Shown: positions 42,374 to 46,571 of the stretch, piece by piece
How positions within the stretch are numbered: the first letter of the stretch is position 1
How the letters are laid out: every line of letters starts with the position of its first letter
Origin: Alphaproteobacteria bacterium
GTDB taxonomy: Bacteria; Pseudomonadota; Alphaproteobacteria; Micavibrionales; Micavibrionaceae
DNA: 46,571 bases
Assembly: GCA_022763065.1 (NCBI GenBank)
Contig: JALEGH010000031.1
Coordinates: 1-46,571 of the forward strand
Direction: 5' to 3'
Made by a program: the position numbers and the translations under genes
Notes under the pieces: generated by a model
Database searches by the model: none
What the model saw: only the letters and a program-made list of their open reading frames with translations
What the model was told of the DNA's origin: nothing

Positions 42374-42922
42374 ATGTTTCACTATTTTCAACAACGCCGT
42401 GACCGCAAGAGGCGCGCCGCAGAACTTTATGAGCAGGCGGTGACTCAGGCACGGTTGCCGGTCTTTTATGAGGCGTGGGGTGTTCCTGATAATGTCGATG
42501 GCCGGTTCGAGATGATCTCGCTGCACTGCTATCTTTTTATGCGGCATTTGAAGAGGGTGGGAGAAGACAAGCTCGCCCAAGCCCTGTTCGATGTGTTTTT
42601 TGTCAATATGGACCGGACCTTGCGCGAAATGGGTGTGGGGGATTTAAGTGTTCCCAAACATATGAAGCGGATGATGAAAGGCTTTAATGGCCGGGCACAT
42701 CACTATGAGCAGGCCTTACAGGAGCAAAGTGAGAGGGCTTTGCGCGAGGCGGTGGAGCGTAATATTTACGGGACCTTGGAGGTCGCGCCTTCTGAAGGTA
42801 CGCTCAAAGAGATGGTGAATTATATATTTATAATCAATAAGATGATGGGTGGTATTGATTTAAAAAATCAGGATTTTGAAGGGTTTGATCTGGGAACATC
42901 GCAGGAGCGTCGTCATGCCTAA
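42374..42922 (+). CDS. Ubiquinol-cytochrome c chaperone (CBP3/UQCC1-like)
   Basis: The protein is 182 residues from ATG 42374 and belongs to the Ubiq_cyt_C_chap family, linked to assembly of the cytochrome bc1 complex. Segments: RLPVFYEAWGVPDNVDGRFEMISLHCYLFMRHLK and ALFDVFFVNMDRTLREMGVGDLSVPKHMKRMMKGFNGRAHHYEQAL, the usual family core. The TTG start in the track (42338) would reach into the bamE promoter area. The ribosome site is weak. The last bases overlap the yceD start by 8 bases (ATGCCTAA), so the two are translationally coupled. Confidence 0.88.
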   Translation: MFHYFQQRRDRKRRAAELYEQAVTQARLPVFYEAWGVPDNVDGRFEMISLHCYLFMRHLKRVGEDKLAQALFDVFFVNMDRTLREMGVGDLSVPKHMKRMMKGFNGRAHHYEQALQEQSERALREAVERNIYGTLEVAPSEGTLKEMVNYIFIINKMMGGIDLKNQDFEGFDLGTSQERRHA

Positions 42923-43505
42923 CAAAGCCCAATTGATGGAACAGGAATGGTCGCATTTTTTTGATGTGGAGGAGCTGGAGAAAAAGCCGCTCAAAATTCA
43001 ATTACAGGCATCACCGGAGGAGTGCGCGGATCTATCGAAACGCTTTGGCGTGGAAGAGGTGAAGAGTGCTTCGGCGGATTTAACCGTGACACGGCAAGGG
43101 GGGCATATCATTTATGTTTCCGGCACGTTTGAGAGCATGATTGTACAAAATTGTGTGATTACCTTGGAGCCTGTGGAGACCGCGCTTTCCGATCAGGTGG
43201 AGGGGTGGTTTGCGGATAAGGAAGCAACCGTCTCCTTTGCGGCGGCCAAGCGGGACAGGGATGTGGTCCAGCAAAAGGGTGAAGTGGAAATTTTGGACGA
43301 AAAAGACGATCCGGAAGCCATTATTGATGGGCAAATTGATCTGGGAGAGCTGGTCACGCAGCATATCTCGCTCACCATTCCGGCCTATCCCCGCAAGGAG
43401 GGAGCGGAATATGAGCAAGGAGACGCGGGGCTGACGGTGGATGAGAACTCTCCTTTGCGCAAAAACCCCTTCGAAGCGCTCAAAAGCTGGAAGGAAGAGC
43501 GGTAG
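42915..43505 (+). CDS. yceD: YceD/DUF177 protein
   Basis: This 196-residue protein begins EQEWSHFFDVEELEKKPLKIQLQASPEECADLSKRFGV and has VSGTFESMIVQNCVITLEPVETALSDQVEGWF, the core of the DUF177/YceD family. Members sit upstream of rpmF and are linked to 23S rRNA or ribosome metabolism. I choose ATG 42915, since AGGAG lies 7 bases upstream; the track's earlier start would extend well into the previous gene. rpmF begins 93 bases after its stop. Confidence 0.9.
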   Translation: MPNKAQLMEQEWSHFFDVEELEKKPLKIQLQASPEECADLSKRFGVEEVKSASADLTVTRQGGHIIYVSGTFESMIVQNCVITLEPVETALSDQVEGWFADKEATVSFAAAKRDRDVVQQKGEVEILDEKDDPEAIIDGQIDLGELVTQHISLTIPAYPRKEGAEYEQGDAGLTVDENSPLRKNPFEALKSWKEER

Positions 43506-43598
43506 CGGGCCTGTAGTAGTTTTTGAAGTAGTTTTTCCTTGCATAATTCTGGGGTTTTCGTTAAAAGGACGTCTGATTATTAAAAAGAGGGCTAGAAA

Positions 43599-43778
43599 AT
43601 GGCTGTACCAAAGAGAAAAACAACAAAATCAAAGCGCAATATGCGCCGTGCACATGATGCGCTGAAGACCACAAACTGGGTCGAGGACGCCAATACGGGT
43701 GAGGCGAAGCGCCGTCATCATATTGACCTGAAAACAGGCATGTATAAAGGCCGTCAGGTCATCGAGGCGCAGGATTAA
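43599..43778 (+). CDS. rpmF: 50S ribosomal protein L32
   Basis: This 59-residue ribosomal protein ([20 protein letters not shown], then [38 protein letters not shown]) has the L32 start [19 protein letters not shown]. It is absent from the ORF track because it is under 60 codons. It lacks the C-terminal zinc-cysteine pairs of some L32 proteins, as alphaproteobacterial ones usually do. AGAGG lies about 10 bases upstream of the ATG. It follows yceD and precedes plsX, with a terminator between, a conserved order. Confidence 0.97.
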   Translation: MAVPKRKTTKSKRNMRRAHDALKTTNWVEDANTGEAKRRHHIDLKTGMYKGRQVIEAQD

Positions 43779-43829
43779 AGCGGCTTGAATTCGTTCGGGG
43801 ACATCTGTTTTCGATGATTGACTTTAAAT

Positions 43830-43842
43830 TGGCAAACTGCCA
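43830..43842 (+). other. Small hairpin upstream of the rpmF-plsX terminator
   Basis: TGGCA-AAC-TGCCA forms a perfect 5-bp hairpin with a 3-base loop, 8 bases before the larger hairpin. It may be part of a compound termination or mRNA-end structure. Confidence 0.4.
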
Positions 43843-43849
43843 GTTTCTT

Positions 43850-43877
43850 ATGCAGGCGATGAGTGCCTGCATTTTTT
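43850..43877 (+). terminator. Rho-independent terminator between rpmF and plsX
   Basis: ATGCAGGC and GCCTGCAT pair perfectly over 8 bases around a 7-base loop (GATGAGT), with a run of six T bases. It lies between the rpmF stop and the plsX start, so plsX is likely to need its own promoter or read-through. Confidence 0.85.
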
Positions 43878-43893
43878 ATATGAGAATTCAACT

Positions 43894-44940
43894 ATGACAT
43901 ACCGCCAGATAATTGCGCTGGATGCGATGGGGGGAGATTTTGGCCCGCAAGTTATGATACCTGCGGCGGCGAATGTTCTTTCCAAAATGGAAAGTACCCG
44001 TTTTTTAATCTACGGCGATCAAAAGAAAATCGAGCCGGTTTTGAATGAATATCCGGAGCTGATCCGGCATTCGGAAATTCATCACACAGATATTGTGATT
44101 TCCAGTCACGATAAACCTTCTGTGGCGCTGCGCAATGGGAAGGGCTCAAGCATGCGTTTGGCGATTGAGGCGGTGAAGGATGGTACGGCCAATGGTATTG
44201 TTTCTGCGGGTAATACCGGGGCTTTGATGGCGATGTCTAAGCTACTGTTGAAATGTTTGCCCGGCATTACAAGACCTGCGATCGCGAGTGTGATGCCTTC
44301 GGAAAAGGGCAAGACGGTTGTTCTGGATTTAGGGGCAAATCTGGCTTGTGATGCGGAGGTGCTCACTCAATTTGCCGTTTTGGGCGCGGTTTATGCGCGC
44401 GTGGTACGCGGGGTGGGAACGCCTACAGTCGGGCTTTTAAATGTCGGAACGGAAGAGATGAAGGGGCATGAGGAGCTTCGCGCGGCAGCCCGAATTCTAT
44501 CGAGTGTGAGTTTCCCCGGTAAATATGAAGGCTTTATTGAAGGAGACGACATTACCAAGGGAACCGTTGATGTTGTGGTGACGGATGGTTTTACGGGGAA
44601 TGTCGCGCTTAAGACGGCTGAGGGTGTTGGTAAGTTATCAAAGCATTTTCTGACAGATGCGTTTAAATCATCCCCTTGGGCGATGTTGGGGTATTTTTTG
44701 GCACGCGGCGCAATTAATCGCATGAAAGACAAGGTTGATCCGCGTAAATATAATGGCGGGATGTTTTTGGGGCTCAATGGGGTGTGTGTCAAAAGTCACG
44801 GCGGAAGCGATGTGATGGGCACCGAGAATGCTATTTTGATGGCCTATGATTTGGTTCGAAATAATTTTAATCAGCGCGTGGCCGATGAGATTGAGCAGTT
44901 GATGAGTCAGGAATCTTTTGTCTCTGCGGTGGGGATGTAA
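43894..44940 (+). CDS. plsX: Phosphate acyltransferase PlsX
   Basis: PlsX makes acyl-phosphate from acyl-ACP, the first step of phospholipid synthesis in many bacteria. The 348-residue protein has LDAMGGDFGPQVMIPAA, IVSAGNTGALMAMSKLLL, the LGANLACDAEVLTQFAVLGAVYA segment and VTDGFTGNVALKTAEG. All are typical. The start is ATG 43894, just after the terminator. fabH follows after 12 bases, with its ribosome site AGGGG overlapping the plsX stop. Confidence 0.96.
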   Translation: MTYRQIIALDAMGGDFGPQVMIPAAANVLSKMESTRFLIYGDQKKIEPVLNEYPELIRHSEIHHTDIVISSHDKPSVALRNGKGSSMRLAIEAVKDGTANGIVSAGNTGALMAMSKLLLKCLPGITRPAIASVMPSEKGKTVVLDLGANLACDAEVLTQFAVLGAVYARVVRGVGTPTVGLLNVGTEEMKGHEELRAAARILSSVSFPGKYEGFIEGDDITKGTVDVVVTDGFTGNVALKTAEGVGKLSKHFLTDAFKSSPWAMLGYFLARGAINRMKDKVDPRKYNGGMFLGLNGVCVKSHGGSDVMGTENAILMAYDLVRNNFNQRVADEIEQLMSQESFVSAVGM

Positions 44941-44952
44941 GGGGCAGATCGA

Positions 44953-45927
44953 ATGGGTATACAATCAGTCATTACTGGAACAGGCGCTTATCTGCCGGAA
45001 AAAATCCTGACCAATGCCGATTTGGAAAAAATGGTTGATACGAGTGACGAGTGGATTATCCAGCGCAGCGGTATCAAGGAGCGCCGCATTGCCGCGAAAG
45101 ACGAGACAACCGGAGATATGGCGCTGGCGGCGGCTAAAAAGGCTTTGGAGGCTGGCGGATTAACTCCTCAAGATATTGACGGGGTTGTTGTGGCGACAAC
45201 GACACCTGATCGGACTTTTCCTTCTGTAGCGGCAAAGGTGCAAGGAGAGCTGGGGATGGCTCCTGGTTTGGCACTGGACGTGCAAGCCGTTTGTACTGGC
45301 TTTATCTATGCTTTAAGTGTTGCGGATAACTTTATCCGTCTTGGTCAGGCAAAGCGTTTGCTGGTGATCGGGGCGGAGAAAATGTCCTCTATTGTGGATT
45401 GGAAAGACCGGGGGACGTGCGTGTTGTTTGCTGATGGCGCAGGCGCGGTTATTTTGGAGGGACAGGAAAATGATAAGGGGCTGGAGGGAAGTGGCATTCA
45501 CTCGACCCATTTGTACGCCAACGGGACGCAGCGTGATCTGTTGAAAACTTCCGATGGAACGTCCATGAGCGGTGATGCAGGCGTGATCGAAATGCAAGGG
45601 CGCGAGGTGTTCAAATATGCCGTGAGCTATATGGCCGATGTGGTGGAGGAGACTTTGGCACATAATAACATTGGGCCGGATGCGATTGACTGGCTTGTGC
45701 CGCATCAGGCCAATATCCGCATTATTGAATCAACAGCCAAGAAGCTGGGCATGTCGATGGATAAGGTCGTTGTCACGGTGGATCGTCACGGTAATACCTC
45801 GGCGGCTTCTGTACCGCTTGCGCTGGATGAAGCTATATGCGATGGCCGGATTAAACGCGGAGATATGCTGCTCCTTGAGGCAATGGGCGGCGGATTAACA
45901 TGGGGGGCTGCACTTGTCAGATACTAA
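44953..45927 (+). CDS. fabH: 3-oxoacyl-ACP synthase III
   Basis: FabH starts fatty acid chains by joining acetyl-CoA to malonyl-ACP. The catalytic triad is complete: Cys114 in AVCTGFIYAL, His251 in PHQANIRII and Asn281 in HGNTSAAS. The 324 residues match the family, with the opening ITGTGAYLPEKILTN and the DEWIIQRSGIKERRIA motif. AGGGG lies 8 bases upstream of ATG 44953. In many alphaproteobacteria ihfA follows fabH; here a HAD phosphatase frame overlaps its 3' end instead. Confidence 0.97.
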   Translation: MGIQSVITGTGAYLPEKILTNADLEKMVDTSDEWIIQRSGIKERRIAAKDETTGDMALAAAKKALEAGGLTPQDIDGVVVATTTPDRTFPSVAAKVQGELGMAPGLALDVQAVCTGFIYALSVADNFIRLGQAKRLLVIGAEKMSSIVDWKDRGTCVLFADGAGAVILEGQENDKGLEGSGIHSTHLYANGTQRDLLKTSDGTSMSGDAGVIEMQGREVFKYAVSYMADVVEETLAHNNIGPDAIDWLVPHQANIRIIESTAKKLGMSMDKVVVTVDRHGNTSAASVPLALDEAICDGRIKRGDMLLLEAMGGGLTWGAALVRY

Positions 45928-46571
45928 TAATAAAAATTTATCTCACGTCAATTTGGCGAACCGCCGGGCCATCATTTGGGATTTTGATGGTGTGTTTTAC
46001 GATTTTGATCAGGTGCCTGAGGGAGCTCCCAGTTTTTATGATTTGTGCGATGAGGCCAACGCGGTGACCATGTGCCGTTTGTTGAAGGGGCTTGATTATG
46101 AGGAGGCGAGAAGACTCGCCCGTAGTTCATTCGATACATATAATGACCCCGTGACGGGGCTTTTACCCTTGGCAAAAGAATATGGTTATAGCGAGGAGGA
46201 TTTTACACGCGAGACCTATTACGGCTTTAACGACATGCTGTCTCAGTTGGTTGAAAAGCATTGTCCGGATTTGTTTAAACCTTGCGTGCAGACGATTAGA
46301 GCTTTTCTTGGTGGAGCGGGATATGTGCGTCATGGCATTCTAACTCATTCCTGCAGGCATCGCTGGGCCAAGCCTGTTTTGAATATGATGCGCAAGACAG
46401 ATTTTTTTGACCCCGACCATGTGATGGGATTTGAAGATTTTGATTTTAAGCCCAAAGGGCAAGGCGTTGAGGGATTGAACGAGCTTTTGGGGCGTCTTAA
46501 CGCAAGGGCAGATCAGACCATTTTCGTGGAAGATACGCTGGGGCACTTGCAGGTGGCCAAAGCAGCCTATC
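45914..46571 (+). CDS. HAD-superfamily phosphatase, 3' end cut by window
   Basis: The frame runs open to the window end and is not in the ORF track. HAD motif I is WDFDGVFYDFD, motif II is around GILTHSCRHR, motif III is the Lys of FKPKGQG, and motif IV is FVEDTLGHLQVAK. The order and spacing fit a HAD hydrolase with a cap after motif I. The likely start is the TTG at 45914, with a G-rich run (45902-45907) about 6 bases upstream, overlapping the fabH end by 14 bases. A CTG at 45908 or a later TTG is also possible. The substrate is unknown. Confidence 0.82.
   Translation, partial: MSDTNNKNLSHVNLANRRAIIWDFDGVFYDFDQVPEGAPSFYDLCDEANAVTMCRLLKGLDYEEARRLARSSFDTYNDPVTGLLPLAKEYGYSEEDFTRETYYGFNDMLSQLVEKHCPDLFKPCVQTIRAFLGGAGYVRHGILTHSCRHRWAKPVLNMMRKTDFFDPDHVMGFEDFDFKPKGQGVEGLNELLGRLNARADQTIFVEDTLGHLQVAKAAY

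Overview
The window comes from an alphaproteobacterial chromosome. It carries essential and housekeeping genes in the local orders usual for that class: fumC beside a ribbon-helix-helix gene, purE beside a DUF465 gene, rpiB-glyA-nrdR-ribD-ribE-ribB(X)-ribH-nusB, and hppA followed by bamE, a ubiquinol-cytochrome c chaperone, yceD, rpmF, plsX and fabH. The glutaryl-CoA dehydrogenase, the DUF6898-like protein and the RibBX-type fusion point the same way. I see no tRNA, rRNA, CRISPR array, prophage, transposase or integrase. Nearly the whole window is coding. No non-coding stretch exceeds about 300 bases, unless the small ORF at 7436 is not real, in which case 7286-7646 is a gap of about 360 bases. 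The genus cannot be fixed from sequence alone; the gene order resembles Rhodospirillales or Micavibrio-like lineages.

Left third (1-19 kb): the 3' part of a large AsmA-like envelope protein; fumC with an overlapping RHH gene; a nucleotidyltransferase-like gene; purK and purE, separated by a small divergent membrane ORF; a phosphofructokinase with an ambiguous phosphoryl-donor signature; a PH-domain membrane protein; a LysE exporter; ilvD; a sulfotransferase; an L,D-transpeptidase followed by a DUF882/MepK-like endopeptidase, which would make and cut 3-3 peptidoglycan cross-links; an FAD monooxygenase divergent from a VOC protein; and an aspartate dehydrogenase divergent from recO.

Middle (19-31 kb): a GNAT acetyltransferase, parC, two lineage-specific genes, a diverged Bpt/ATE-type aminoacyl-tRNA-protein transferase, the flagellar stator pair motA-motB, hemB divergent from a MarR/LdtR-like regulator with palindromes between them, a Cys-free hypothetical protein behind a clear sigma70-type promoter, glutaryl-CoA dehydrogenase, and a DUF6898-like gene.

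Right third (31-46.6 kb): rpiB, glyA, nrdR, the riboflavin genes and nusB on one strand; a FliL-like protein; a K+-independent type H+-pyrophosphatase closed by a strong terminator; two lineage-specific genes; bamE divergent from the cytochrome bc1 chaperone; then yceD-rpmF, a terminator, plsX-fabH, and a HAD phosphatase cut by the window edge. The rpmF gene (59 codons) and the HAD gene are absent from the supplied ORF track.

I see no obviously new multi-gene system. The best leads are the Ldt/MepK pair together with a LdtR-like regulator, the pairing of a K124-type PFK with a proton-pumping pyrophosphatase, the RibBX protein lacking GTP cyclohydrolase zinc ligands, the ilvD start site inside a terminator-like hairpin, and a scattered set of unrecognised small secreted or membrane proteins.
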